A DNA stretch of 64,000 nt. Source: Granulicella paludicola. Its GTDB lineage: Bacteria; Acidobacteriota; Terriglobia; Terriglobales; Acidobacteriaceae. How positions within the stretch are numbered: the stretch's first letter is position 1; each line of letters starts with the position of its first letter. Under the pieces are notes generated by a model that worked only from the letters and a program-made list of their open reading frames with translations, had not been told where the DNA came from and made no database searches. This document shows, piece after piece, positions 43,121 through 52,095 of the stretch. Location of the stretch: the NCBI RefSeq assembly GCF_025685545.1, contig NZ_JAGSYC010000026.1, positions 992,001 to 1,056,000 of the forward strand. The letters are read 5' to 3'. The position numbers and the translations under genes were made by a program.

Positions 43121-45751
43121 TTAGTACTTGACGTTGATGCCGAAGATCGCCGTGCGTCCTGCCGCTGGGATGGCATAGTGCGTGGCATAGGCCTGCTGGA
43201 AGTAGAGCTTGTTGCTCAGGTTCTGGAGGTTCGCCTGCAAGCTGAAGTGCTTGTTGATCTCGTAGTTGCCGAAGAGGTCCTCGCGAACGTAGCCGGGCAC
43301 CCACTTGTTGTTCACCTGGCTGCCCCAGACGCGCGTCATGCCGTAGATGCCGCCGCCAGCTGTGAGGTGCTTGATGATGTGGTAGCTGCTGGTGACGCTG
43401 ACGCTGTGTTTGGCTTCGTTCGGCATCATCTGGTCGTTCAAAGAGACGCCCGCAGTGCTGGTGCCGCCGTTGAGGAGGATGGCGTCGAGATAGACGTAAC
43501 CGCCGGTGAAGGTCCACCTCTTTGTGATGTCGCCGCTGATGCCGAACTCAGCGCCGAGCGTGCGGTTGTTGCCAGCTACGCTGACAGTGCCGGTTGCATT
43601 TGCGATGCGGACGTTCTTGATGTCCTCACGGAAGATGTCGACCTTCACCAGCGCGCGTCCGTTATTGATCTCGCGCTTCACGCCGAACTCTTCCTCGCGG
43701 ATTGTCTCGGGCTGCAGATTGGCATTGCCAGCGGTGCTCAGCGCGGCGGGGTCAACACCCTGTGCCAGCGCATTGCCGGGAGGGATGGCAGCGGTGCTGA
43801 TGTTGCCATACACGCTGGTGTTTGGCTTCGGCTTGTACGTCACACCAACGATGTACGTCCCGATGTTATTGATGACCTCCTGCGGTGCGATCGCGGTTGC
43901 CGATTTCGCCGGGGAGAACTTTGAGTCGTAGTGGTCGTAACGGCCACCTATGGTGGTCTGAAGGTACTTGTTGAAGACGATGGTGTCGAAGCCGTACGCG
44001 GATTGCGTTACGGAGGAGGAGTGGTTCGGGTTGTGGTTCTGCGGCAGAACGTTTGTCGCCACGCTGGTCCATGGATCGTTGTAGTTCGGTGAGAATAAAG
44101 AGGTGCAGTTATAGCCGGAGGCTACGCCTGCGCCCTCGGGGCAGGTCTCTGTGGCGGTCCCTGATTGCAGCGTGGTGGCCGTTACGGTGTAGGCATCATT
44201 GTTGCCGCGCTCCTTGGAGAACTCCATGCCGGTCGCGTAGGTGTGGGCGATCTTGCCGGTCTTGAAGCTGCCGGAGAAATCGGTCTGGTTGTCGTCTGTG
44301 AAGACGGCGGCGATGCGGTCGTTCACGCGGCGGAAGAGCAGGCCGTAGTACATGTTGCCCTTGCTGTCGTCGGGAAGTGTCCAGATGTAGTTCTGCTCCG
44401 TGCGCTCGTAGCGAAAGGTGTTGCGCAGCAAGGCCCTGCCGTGGAACAGGTCCTGCTCTACGCGTCCGGTGGCGACCTTCTCGGAATCGCGATCCTTGTC
44501 GCGATCGCGAAGGCCCCAGAAGGTGTTGCGGTTTGCCAATGGGGAGGCTGCGCCGCCGGTGGTGACGGAGGGCATCGCCGAAAGCGAGATGGGTTCGCCA
44601 TCGCCCGCTTTGTAGAGCTGAGTCTGACCGAGCGCTGCATTCGTATCAGGGGCCACGACGTTCGGGTTGTTGTATGGCGTGCCGGAGTCCGGAAGGTTGT
44701 TGTCGACGATGTGGTAGTAGTCGAATATGGCGCGGGTCGGATGGCCGAGACCGATGGCCAGGCTCGGTGCGATGCCCCAGCGATTGTTGTGTACGGCGTC
44801 GCGACCGGCTTCGTCCGCATCGGTCCACATGCCGACGAGACGACCAGAGACGAGGCTGTTGAACTTAACGTTGCCGTCGACGGTGCCGCGCTTGTAGGCG
44901 GAGGTGCCCGGCATGAAGCTGCCCGCGATGAAGTTGTTGCGGTTCGCGAGCTTGCTGTTCATGTCGATGCTGCCGCCGCCGGTGCCGCGACCGCCGTAGG
45001 CGCCGCCTGGACCTTCCTGCACCTCGATGCTCTGTACATCGAAGACTTCACGCGACTGCGCTGCGATGTCGCGGATGCCGTCGACATAAATGCTGGACTG
45101 CGAGTCCATGCCGCGGATGAAGGGGCGGTCGCCGAGCGGGCTGCCGCCTTCCCCGGCACCGAAGGTGATGCCGGGCACGGTGCGGAGAGCTTCCATCAGT
45201 GTGGTCGAGGCCGTGTTCTGCATGGTCTCCTGCGAGACGACCTGCACGGTCTGCGGGAGGTCGAGGAGTGAGGCTGTGAACTTAGGCGAGGAGAGCGCTT
45301 CCGCGGTGACGTCAACGGAAGAGGTGTCGCCTGTAAGCGAGAGAACGACGCGGTCGGAGCCTTCAAAGCGGGCCGAGACGCCGGTGTTCGTGAGGAGTGT
45401 GGTCAGGGCTTCCTGCAGGGTCACAACGCCGGTGACACCGGAAGACGCCAGGCTGCCGATGTCGTCCTTCGACATGCTGAAGATGACGCCTGTTTCTTTC
45501 TGCAGGGCAGCGAACGATTCGCCGAGGGTGCCAGCCGGAATGTTGAAGTGATGCACGGTCTGCGCCGGGGTCGATTGTTCTTTGGTTGCGTCTGGAGAGG
45601 GTGCCTTTTCGGCTTCTGGCTTGTCCTTGTCGGTCCTTGCGGAGGCATCTGCGGTGCGCGCGGTCAGCCCCGCGAACGTGAGCGCTGCCATAGCTAGCAG
45701 CGAGTTGCGCCTGCTGCGGCCAATGGCCCCGTTGTTTCCTGACTTCGTCAT
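43121..45751 (-). CDS. TonB-dependent siderophore receptor with STN domain (FpvA/Fiu-like)
   Basis: An 876-residue outer-membrane receptor for ferric siderophores. After a signal peptide there is an STN (secretin/TonB short N-terminal) signalling domain at about residues 65-140, a plug with LPQTVQVVSQETM, VPGITFGAGEGG, FIRGMDS and the YGGRGTGGGSIDMNSK end near residue 260, then the barrel ending in FGINVKY. STN domains normally talk to a FecR-type anti-sigma factor, but no FecI/FecR pair is adjacent. It leads the operon with the Sel1 and PiuC-like genes. Two operator-like motifs lie upstream (45830 and 45928). Confidence 0.93.
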   Translation of the reverse strand: MTKSGNNGAIGRSRRNSLLAMAALTFAGLTARTADASARTDKDKPEAEKAPSPDATKEQSTPAQTVHHFNIPAGTLGESFAALQKETGVIFSMSKDDIGSLASSGVTGVVTLQEALTTLLTNTGVSARFEGSDRVVLSLTGDTSSVDVTAEALSSPKFTASLLDLPQTVQVVSQETMQNTASTTLMEALRTVPGITFGAGEGGSPLGDRPFIRGMDSQSSIYVDGIRDIAAQSREVFDVQSIEVQEGPGGAYGGRGTGGGSIDMNSKLANRNNFIAGSFMPGTSAYKRGTVDGNVKFNSLVSGRLVGMWTDADEAGRDAVHNNRWGIAPSLAIGLGHPTRAIFDYYHIVDNNLPDSGTPYNNPNVVAPDTNAALGQTQLYKAGDGEPISLSAMPSVTTGGAASPLANRNTFWGLRDRDKDRDSEKVATGRVEQDLFHGRALLRNTFRYERTEQNYIWTLPDDSKGNMYYGLLFRRVNDRIAAVFTDDNQTDFSGSFKTGKIAHTYATGMEFSKERGNNDAYTVTATTLQSGTATETCPEGAGVASGYNCTSLFSPNYNDPWTSVATNVLPQNHNPNHSSSVTQSAYGFDTIVFNKYLQTTIGGRYDHYDSKFSPAKSATAIAPQEVINNIGTYIVGVTYKPKPNTSVYGNISTAAIPPGNALAQGVDPAALSTAGNANLQPETIREEEFGVKREINNGRALVKVDIFREDIKNVRIANATGTVSVAGNNRTLGAEFGISGDITKRWTFTGGYVYLDAILLNGGTSTAGVSLNDQMMPNEAKHSVSVTSSYHIIKHLTAGGGIYGMTRVWGSQVNNKWVPGYVREDLFGNYEINKHFSLQANLQNLSNKLYFQQAYATHYAIPAAGRTAIFGINVKY

Positions 45752-45829
45752 TTCTGTACAACTCCTTGCAAAATCGTTGTTGAGCGGATTGCCTGACTAC
45801 GGATAGAGGCCGCTCCTGTTCTCTGGCTT

Positions 45830-45854
45830 ATATACGACTAATTTGGTCGTATAT
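45830..45854. promoter_or_regulatory. Operator-like palindrome 1 upstream of the siderophore receptor
   Basis: ATATACGAC at 45830-45838 is the exact reverse complement of 45846-45854, with a TAATTTG centre. The core CGACTAATTTGGTCG recurs in near-identical form at 45928. It lies 79 bp upstream of the receptor start, a sensible place for an iron-responsive operator. It does not look like a classic Fur box. Confidence 0.6.
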
Positions 45855-45927
45855 GAGAACGTGTGAAGTGCGACTGATTCTGTCCTACATGATTATGCCT
45901 GAATATTGCATAAAAATGCTGATCTAA

Positions 45928-45941
45928 GACGAAATTAGTCG
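45928..45941. promoter_or_regulatory. Operator-like motif 2 upstream of the siderophore receptor
   Basis: GACGAAATTAGTCG; its reverse complement CGACTAATTTCGTC matches the core of motif 1 at 13 of 14 positions. It lies about 177 bp upstream of the receptor start. Two sites with the same core argue for real binding by one regulator. Confidence 0.5.
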
Positions 45942-46063
45942 GAGATTGTTTTCGGTTCGGCTCTGCGCTTTCGGAGACTGCGGAGGGCGCATTTCCAGGC
46001 GCCACGCTACGGCAGCCCGGGATGGGCTCCCGAACGGTCAAGCCAGCGCAAGGCAAAGGTCAG

Positions 46064-46210
46064 CTACGCCTCTTGCCTTCGATTGCGCCGGAAGAGGAAG
46101 AGGAGGATGCCGACGGAGGCCCAGGCGGTGCCGACGATTTTGGCCTTGGCGTCGAGGTTCCACCAAAGCAGGGAGCAGGTGAGGAAGCCGATGCGAGGGG
46201 AGCCATCAAT
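46064..46210 (-). pseudogene. C-terminal remnant of an APC-type permease
   Basis: A minus-strand frame from 46210 down to a stop at 46064-46066 gives 48 residues without a start, blocked upstream by a stop at 46211-46213. It contains RIGFLTCSLLWWNLDAKAK and then IVGTAWASVGILLFLF and a basic tail, which looks like the last transmembrane helix region of an amino acid/polyamine permease. The rest of the gene is missing, so it is read as a decayed remnant. Confidence 0.4.
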
Positions 46211-46255
46211 TCAGCATGGAGTTCGACTGTCATAGGCGGAGTCCGGGAAGAACTG

Positions 46256-47071
46256 TTAATTGGGCGTCGGAGATTTACTGAGTCCGTCTACATGAAAATA
46301 CTTCAGGTCTTCCACTTTGCTGGTCAACACTAACCCTAATTGTTCTTCGGTCGCTCGTAGAATGCCCTTATCAAGAACATGGATCACTTCATCCGGGTCT
46401 GCGTTCGTCTTCCACTTCATATCGACAACGTATCGACCTTCGAGACCCGTCTCATTGCCCACGGGTTTATCGAGGTCAGCGACTGATTGAAGGACTTGAG
46501 CGAAGATGTCGAGCGGCACACCTGAAGAAAAATATTGTCCTGCCTTAACGATCTGGTTTGTAGTGATCGCCCCCGTAGGCGTTTCAAACTTTCTCGATTG
46601 AATGTGTTCCGGATCAATGTGTTGCAACGTAGTGCCATGAGGCCCGACGACGAGCGCGTATACGGGCGTGGGACGGCTCTCAAAATGAAACTGGAGAGCA
46701 AAACGTTCTTTCAAAGCTTCCTGAAGCATTATGCGGGCATCATCGACGCTCGTCCCCTCAGGCATGGTTGCTTCGAAGTCAAATAGGTCATCTTTACTCC
46801 AAGAGGGAGCATCAAGCTGGAACTCATGAATCCCAAACGCTTCCCGCAACAACCCCCACAGCGGAAGTCGGCATTTGACGCGAGTGGGTAAGTACTGACA
46901 TGGTTTTCGTCCAGCTGGAAGCTGAGCCGTAGTCCCCTGAATGGTCACGCGTCGATATGGATTGACTGGACGGATGGAGACGACGTCAAAGGTGCTCACC
47001 TGTTGAGCGTTTCTTTGAATTGAAAACGCAGCGGATAGAACCAATACTGAGATGAAAAGATTGACTCTCAT
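46256..47071 (-). CDS. TIGR03435-family secreted protein
   Basis: A 271-residue protein starting at ATG 47071 (AAGGG upstream), with a short signal peptide. The opening FDVVSIRPVNP block near residue 28, the LLREAFGIHEFQL block near 75, a block FDFEATMPEGTSVDDARIML near 97 and the ERFALQFHFESRPTPVYALVV block near 122 are diagnostic of the TIGR03435 family, which is expanded in Acidobacteria. Function is unknown. In related genomes members often lie near peptidase or regulatory genes. Confidence 0.85.
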   Translation of the reverse strand: MRVNLFISVLVLSAAFSIQRNAQQVSTFDVVSIRPVNPYRRVTIQGTTAQLPAGRKPCQYLPTRVKCRLPLWGLLREAFGIHEFQLDAPSWSKDDLFDFEATMPEGTSVDDARIMLQEALKERFALQFHFESRPTPVYALVVGPHGTTLQHIDPEHIQSRKFETPTGAITTNQIVKAGQYFSSGVPLDIFAQVLQSVADLDKPVGNETGLEGRYVVDMKWKTNADPDEVIHVLDKGILRATEEQLGLVLTSKVEDLKYFHVDGLSKSPTPN

Positions 47072-47185
47072 CTGACCCTTCGCTATAGAAAACTCCCAAG
47101 TCATGGAATGGCAATAATTGGGCGGCGACCCTTACTGGGGGGGGCCAGTGTTTATAAGGGTTTTCATTTTCTTCTTGACAAGATG

Positions 47186-47277
47186 TGGCGGAGAGTGAGG
47201 GATTCGAACCCCCGATCGCCTTGCGACGATGTCTGATTTCGAGTCAGGTGCATTCAACCGGGCTCTGCCAACTCTCC
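47186..47277 (-). tRNA. tRNA-Ser (anticodon CGA)
   Basis: Minus strand. The 7-bp acceptor GGAGAGT/ACTCTCC is perfect, the discriminator is G and CCA is encoded. The anticodon loop CTCGAAA gives CGA (reads UCG). A long variable arm and the GGTTCGAATCC T-loop fit a class II serine tRNA. Confidence 0.95.
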
Positions 47278-47365
47278 TGCTGCCTCAGTTTACTCGATTC
47301 CGTCTTTCAGCGAACACAGCGCCGAGGCGAGGTTTGCGGGCAGGGGATCAATTTGAGGAAGTGTT

Positions 47366-47441
47366 TGGTGGACCTGATCGGGATCGAACCGATGACCTCT
47401 TCCATGCCATGGAAGCGCGCTCCCAGCTGCGCCACAGGCCC
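47366..47441 (-). tRNA. tRNA-Ala (anticodon GGC)
   Basis: Minus strand, 76 nt with encoded CCA. Acceptor GGGCCTG pairs with CAGGTCC (one G-T pair). The anticodon stem CTTCC/GGAAG encloses ATGGCAT, giving GGC (reads GCC). The GGTTCGATCC T-arm is present. Confidence 0.95.
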
Positions 47442-47664
47442 ACTCAGGGTGAACTTCTCTATTTTCGCGGAACAGGCGGCGCAAGTCAAACGCGGCTGGA
47501 ACAAAGTTGAAATGGCCGGTGTCTAAAGGCGTATGAGTGAGCGAGCACTCAGCCCGCGCGGGCGTAGTTCCTCCTCGTTCGTGAGCGGGCATCTGGACAG
47601 GGATCGCAGGAAGAGCCTACTTTAGACAGACCGGATGGCTTCCGGATTCTTGACGAGGGTGACG

Positions 47665-48339
47665 ATGAGCGACTTTGCAAGCGCGATCGGTATCAGGGCG
47701 GAAGAGCAAGGACTCGTTGCGGAGCTGAAGGCTGGTTCCGAGTCGGCTTTCGCGCTGCTGATCGCACAGTACAGCCACTCGGTCTATTCGCTGATGGCGC
47801 GGAGCCTGCGCGATCAGGCCGATGCTGCGGATGTGACGCAGGAGGTCTTCGTCAAGGTCTTCCGCAACATCTCCGGCTTCAATGGCGATTCGAGCTTACG
47901 GACGTGGATTTATCGCATCGCTCTGCACGAGGCGAGCAACCAGCGACGTTGGTGGAACCGGCATAAGAAGCAGGAGCTGACTATCGATGCGCCGCTGCAA
48001 AACGATGAAGGCGAGAGCTTTTGCCTGGCGGATGCGCTGGCATGCAGCGATGCCTCTCCTTATGACTGTGCAGCGCGCACGCAGATGGAGCAGCGTGTAA
48101 CGGCTGCCCTGCAGACGCTGCCCGAGGTCTTCCGCGAAGTGGTTGTGCTGCGCGAGATTGAAGGATTTGGTTACGAAGAGATTGCCGAGATTCTGAATGT
48201 GAACCTTGGAACAATCAAGAGCCGTTTGACCCGCGGGCGTGCTGCACTGCGCGAGGCGCTAGTGAAGGACGGCAGATCAGGTGTTGCAGCGAAGAATGTG
48301 CCAGCAGAGTCGCCGAACGCACAGGTGGTGAGAGCATGA
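47665..48339 (+). CDS. ECF-family RNA polymerase sigma factor
   Basis: A 224-residue sigma factor starting at ATG 47665, which has GAGG 7 nt upstream; an earlier ATG at 47635 lacks a ribosome site. Region 2 has DVTQEVFVKVFRNISGF and LRTWIYRIALHEASN; region 4 has LREIEGFGYEEIAEILNVN and GTIKSRLTRGRAALREAL. It overlaps the following anti-sigma gene by 4 nt (ATGA), so the pair is translationally coupled. Confidence 0.93.
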   Translation: MSDFASAIGIRAEEQGLVAELKAGSESAFALLIAQYSHSVYSLMARSLRDQADAADVTQEVFVKVFRNISGFNGDSSLRTWIYRIALHEASNQRRWWNRHKKQELTIDAPLQNDEGESFCLADALACSDASPYDCAARTQMEQRVTAALQTLPEVFREVVVLREIEGFGYEEIAEILNVNLGTIKSRLTRGRAALREALVKDGRSGVAAKNVPAESPNAQVVRA

Positions 48340-49079
48340 TGGGCCCCGAACAGCACGAGACAGGGTACGAGACAATGGCGGATTCGCTAACGCAGTTGAT
48401 TGGTATCGACGAGACTTGCTTCGAGATGCGCGAGGGCTTCTCTGCGTATCTCGATGGCGCGATGAGCGGCGTCGAGATGGCCGTACTCTCCTCGCACATG
48501 GACGGTTGTGCTGACTGCGCGGCTGAGTTCCATGCATGGCGCGATGTGCAGAATGCTCTGGCGCACGTGGGTCCAGCGGTGCCTCCCGCACGGTTGCAGG
48601 CGAAGCTGCGCGCGGCGATTGCGGATGAGTTTGCCAAGGGAACGCACCTTCCGTGGCACCGCAGACTGGCGTCGATCTGGGATCGCACGCTGGCTCCTCT
48701 TGCGCTGCGGGTGAGTGGTGCCATGGCCGTGGCTCTGGTGTTGCTAGGAGGCCTTGCGTGGGCGTTTGCGACTCCGATTGCGGTGCAGGCAAACGATGAC
48801 GGGTTGGCTGATCTGAAGGCGCCACGCTATCTGTACTCGCAGGTGCCTGCCATTCCGCTCGCCATGAGCGCGGATGTGCCGGTGGTCATCGAAGCAAGGA
48901 TCAGTGCTTCGGGACGCGTGTATGACTATTCAGTGATCGAAGGCAAGCTCGATCCGCTGGTTGAGCAGCAACTGGGGCAGAACCTGCTGGCGAGCATCTT
49001 CCGCCCGGCTTCGGTCTTTGGAACGCCGGTAAAGGGGCATGTCGTGCTGACGTTTACGGGTGTTTCGGTCCACAGCTAG
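48336..49079 (+). CDS. Anti-sigma factor with zf-HC2 and TonB-C-like domain
   Basis: A 247-residue membrane protein overlapping the sigma gene. The N-terminal anti-sigma zinc motif is HMDGCADC (His54, Cys58, Cys61) with an upstream Cys28. One transmembrane helix lies near residues 127-150. The periplasmic end (residues ~175-245), with VVIEARISASGRVYDY and FRPASVFGTPVKGHVVLTF, resembles the TonB C-terminal domain. Thus it may read an envelope signal through a TonB-C-like domain. The domain call is by eye. Confidence 0.8.
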   Translation: MMGPEQHETGYETMADSLTQLIGIDETCFEMREGFSAYLDGAMSGVEMAVLSSHMDGCADCAAEFHAWRDVQNALAHVGPAVPPARLQAKLRAAIADEFAKGTHLPWHRRLASIWDRTLAPLALRVSGAMAVALVLLGGLAWAFATPIAVQANDDGLADLKAPRYLYSQVPAIPLAMSADVPVVIEARISASGRVYDYSVIEGKLDPLVEQQLGQNLLASIFRPASVFGTPVKGHVVLTFTGVSVHS

Positions 49080-49158
49080 GATGCCAAGGCATCAAGCGGA
49101 TAAAAGCAACTTCAGCCTCGGCATTGCCGGGGCTGCGCTGCTTCCATAGACTGGAGCG

Positions 49159-51021
49159 GTGCGTCGAAACCCCATCGTGACCCTCCGTTCCACTTTCGCC
49201 CTTCCGCTTTTGCTGCTCTTGCCATTGGCTCATGGCATCGCGTTGGCACAAGATTCATCTTCCTCCTCGTCTTCTTCTTCTTCAGGTTCGCTGCAGAGCG
49301 GCAGCTCTTCGTCGAGTCCTGGCAGCCAGGTGCGCGACGAGACGGGAGCCGTAGCGCGACCGCGTGCGGCGCAGATTGAAAAGGGCGGCTCTGCCGTCAC
49401 ACTCGAGGTAAGTGAGCCGCTGTTTCAGTTGGCTGCGGGTCTCAACGCATGCGGCTACGATGCGGATCTCGACAAATCGCCTGCGGTGCGTGCTGAGGTG
49501 CGGGCGGACATGAACGCTGCGATGGCAGCGTCAGAGGATGCTCGCAAGAGCCGCGATGCGCTCTGCGATTACGTGTCAAAGCATCATTTGAACGACATCG
49601 GCCTTGAGATCGGGCAGTACGTTTCGCTGGCGCTGTACCTTTCGCCTCCTCCGGAGATGGAGCCGAACGTCGATGAGACGCAGCTGCCGCCGCAGGCTGC
49701 TGCCGTGGTGAATATTCTCCCGTTGCTGCGCGAATTCGCCGAGCAGGCAAACTTGCATTACATCTGGCTCAAGCATCGCGCCGAGTACGAGGGACTGGTG
49801 GCGCGTGTGCACGATCCGATGACGCAGATGATTCTGGCAACGAACATCTATCTGCATCAGCCGGTATCGAGCTACGACGGTCGCCGGTTCCTGGTACTGC
49901 TGGAGCCGTTGTTCTCGCCGAACCTGACGAATGCACGCGTCTACGGCAACGATTACATCATCGTGACCTCGCCCGACAACAAGCCGCAGACGGACGACGC
50001 GGCAGCGAGTGATCCGGTGCGCATGGACCTGATTCGCCACATTTATCTGCACTACATTGTGGAGCCGATGGTGTACAGCCGCGGCACGGCGATGGAGCGC
50101 ATTCAGCCGATGCTGCGCGGGGTACAGGATGCTCCGTTGGAGTTCTTCTACAAGAGCGACGTTGTGGCGCTGATGACCGAATGTTTGATTAAAGCGATCG
50201 AGGCTCACCTGTATACGATTGCCTCACCGAAGCCGAAGAAGCCCAGTGCAGCGAAGGCCCGCGAGGAGATTGACCGCTATAACGCAGAGATCTCGATTTA
50301 CAACCGCGAGACCGCGCTAGCGCAGCAGCGGCAGGTGGTTACCGATGAGCAGCAGGGTTGGACGATGACGGGCTACTTCTATCAGACGCTGGGTGTAATG
50401 GAGCACAACGGTGACGGTCTGCGCGACGAGATCGCCCCGATGATCTACGGCATGGATGTGGACCGTGAGCGAAAACATGCGCTGGAGACGGTATTCGTGA
50501 AGAGCGTCCCGGCGGACCCACTGCGGCCTGTGGCACCGCCGAAGAAGCTGGAGGCGATGGATATAGCCGAGGCGGACCTCTTGAAGGGCAACGTAATCGA
50601 TGCGAGCGATATTGCAGAGAAGGCGTTGGCTGATCCGAAGGGGGATCATGGACGTGCGACGTACGTGCTGGCGCGGATCGATCTGATGCAGGGCGACCCG
50701 GAGAAGGCGCAGCAGGGCTTTGCAAAGGCTCTCACGCTGAGCCAGGACCCACGTACGCTGGCTTGGAGCCACATCTACCTGGGCCGCTTGTATGACATCG
50801 AGAGCGATCCGGAGCGCGATAAGGCTGTTGCCGAATACAAGGCTGCGCTGGCGGTCCGTGATGCCCGCTCGGACACGCGGTTGGCTGCGGAGGCGGGTGT
50901 TGCGAAGCCCTATCAGCTGCCGCAGCGCGCGAAGCCGAAGGCCGATCCGGATGACGATAAGGACTTTGATCCGACGGGTAAGGCGGAAAAGGAAGCCTAC
51001 AAGCCGACCTCGCCTCACTAA
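49159..51021 (+). CDS. Secreted TPR protein with degenerate peptidase-like motif
   Basis: A 620-residue exported protein starting at GTG 49159. After the signal peptide comes a Ser-rich linker (residues ~31-55). The middle part shows an LRHIYLH-like segment (His294, His298, with Glu302), resembling the HExxH of secreted metallopeptidase families such as DUF4932 but without the Glu. Two to three TPR-like repeats lie near residues 490-590 (AEKALADPKGDHGRATYVLARIDL), then a charged Lys/Asp-rich tail. Function unknown. Confidence 0.6.
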   Translation: MRRNPIVTLRSTFALPLLLLLPLAHGIALAQDSSSSSSSSSSGSLQSGSSSSSPGSQVRDETGAVARPRAAQIEKGGSAVTLEVSEPLFQLAAGLNACGYDADLDKSPAVRAEVRADMNAAMAASEDARKSRDALCDYVSKHHLNDIGLEIGQYVSLALYLSPPPEMEPNVDETQLPPQAAAVVNILPLLREFAEQANLHYIWLKHRAEYEGLVARVHDPMTQMILATNIYLHQPVSSYDGRRFLVLLEPLFSPNLTNARVYGNDYIIVTSPDNKPQTDDAAASDPVRMDLIRHIYLHYIVEPMVYSRGTAMERIQPMLRGVQDAPLEFFYKSDVVALMTECLIKAIEAHLYTIASPKPKKPSAAKAREEIDRYNAEISIYNRETALAQQRQVVTDEQQGWTMTGYFYQTLGVMEHNGDGLRDEIAPMIYGMDVDRERKHALETVFVKSVPADPLRPVAPPKKLEAMDIAEADLLKGNVIDASDIAEKALADPKGDHGRATYVLARIDLMQGDPEKAQQGFAKALTLSQDPRTLAWSHIYLGRLYDIESDPERDKAVAEYKAALAVRDARSDTRLAAEAGVAKPYQLPQRAKPKADPDDDKDFDPTGKAEKEAYKPTSPH

Positions 51022-51096
51022 TTCGTATTAGAGGGCGTGAGTCTGTTTGGGTACGTGCGGATGCCAGAGGCAGTGGCGCTGCCGTAGAGTAGAGCC

Positions 51097-52095
51097 ATGA
51101 GTGCGGGGAGAGCAAAGGCAAGTCCGGCGAAGGCCGTCGGGAAGAAAGCTGCGAAGGCTGCGGGCGCGAAGGTGATGGCGAAGGCCGCTGCCAAAGAGCG
51201 TGCGCCTCGGCAGCGAGACGCCGGCGAGATCGCGGCACCACTCGCGGCGGAAGCTGTTCGGTCGAAGACAGCTCCGTCAAAGATGAGTGCGGACCTGCGT
51301 GGTCTTGAAAAGAGGCTGGAGCACAGGTTTGCGCGGCCGGAGCTGCTGGAACTGGCGATGACGCACCGCTCGCATACGTATGAGGCAAAGCACGGGGTTC
51401 CGGCGGTGATCCTGCCGGCACATCCTGAGCAGCGCGACCAGCGGAACGCTCCGGGCACCGACAATGAGCAGATGGAGTTTCTGGGCGATGCCGTGATCGG
51501 TATGGTGGTGACTGAGGCGCTGTTCCGGGAGTTCCCGCAGTGCAGCGAGGGCGATCTGACGCGGCTGCGGTCGAACCTTGTCAGCCGAAAGCGCATGGCC
51601 GAGATGGGATTGGCACTGGGGCTGGATAAAGGTCTGCGGCTAGGCAAAAGCGCCGAGCAGAACGGCGGCCGCAGCAAGCCTGCGTTGCTGGCAAATTGCG
51701 CGGAGGCCGTGGTGGCAGCGGTATATCTCGATGCCCGCTCAAGTGGTACGGATGGCCTCGCGGACGGCTTGCAACCGATCAGGGTGCTGGCGGAGCGTTA
51801 CCTGGTGCAGCCCGAACTCGCTGCGATGAAGGCGGCTGTCGCTGCGGAGGCTGGACGCGCACTGCGAGACCACAAGACGCTGCTGCAGGAGAAGGTGCAG
51901 GCCGCGGGTGTGGGCCGGCTGCGCTACGTCGATATAGCCGAGGTCGGGCCACCGCATCTGAAGCGGTTTACGGTCGAGGCTCAGCTGGAGCAGCTGGGCG
52001 AGGTAAAGGTTCTGGGGCAGGCCGAGGGTGGAAGCAAGAAAGAGGCCCAACAACGGGCGGCGGAACTGGCGCTCGCGGGGTGGATCCCTGCTTGA
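51097..52095 (+). CDS. rnc: Ribonuclease III with N-terminal extension
   Basis: Double-stranded RNA endonuclease for rRNA and RNA processing. The 332-residue product has an unusual Ala/Lys-rich N-terminal extension of about 62 residues, then the RNase III domain with NEQMEFLGD (Glu124, Glu127, Asp131) and the NCAEAVVAAVYLDA block (Glu203). At residue 200 the usual catalytic Asp is Asn. The C-terminal dsRNA-binding domain (DHKTLLQEKVQA and GGSKKEAQQRAAELAL) is intact. An internal ATG (Met63) could be the real start. It overlaps lepB2 by 4 nt. Confidence 0.9.
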   Translation: MSAGRAKASPAKAVGKKAAKAAGAKVMAKAAAKERAPRQRDAGEIAAPLAAEAVRSKTAPSKMSADLRGLEKRLEHRFARPELLELAMTHRSHTYEAKHGVPAVILPAHPEQRDQRNAPGTDNEQMEFLGDAVIGMVVTEALFREFPQCSEGDLTRLRSNLVSRKRMAEMGLALGLDKGLRLGKSAEQNGGRSKPALLANCAEAVVAAVYLDARSSGTDGLADGLQPIRVLAERYLVQPELAAMKAAVAAEAGRALRDHKTLLQEKVQAAGVGRLRYVDIAEVGPPHLKRFTVEAQLEQLGEVKVLGQAEGGSKKEAQQRAAELALAGWIPA

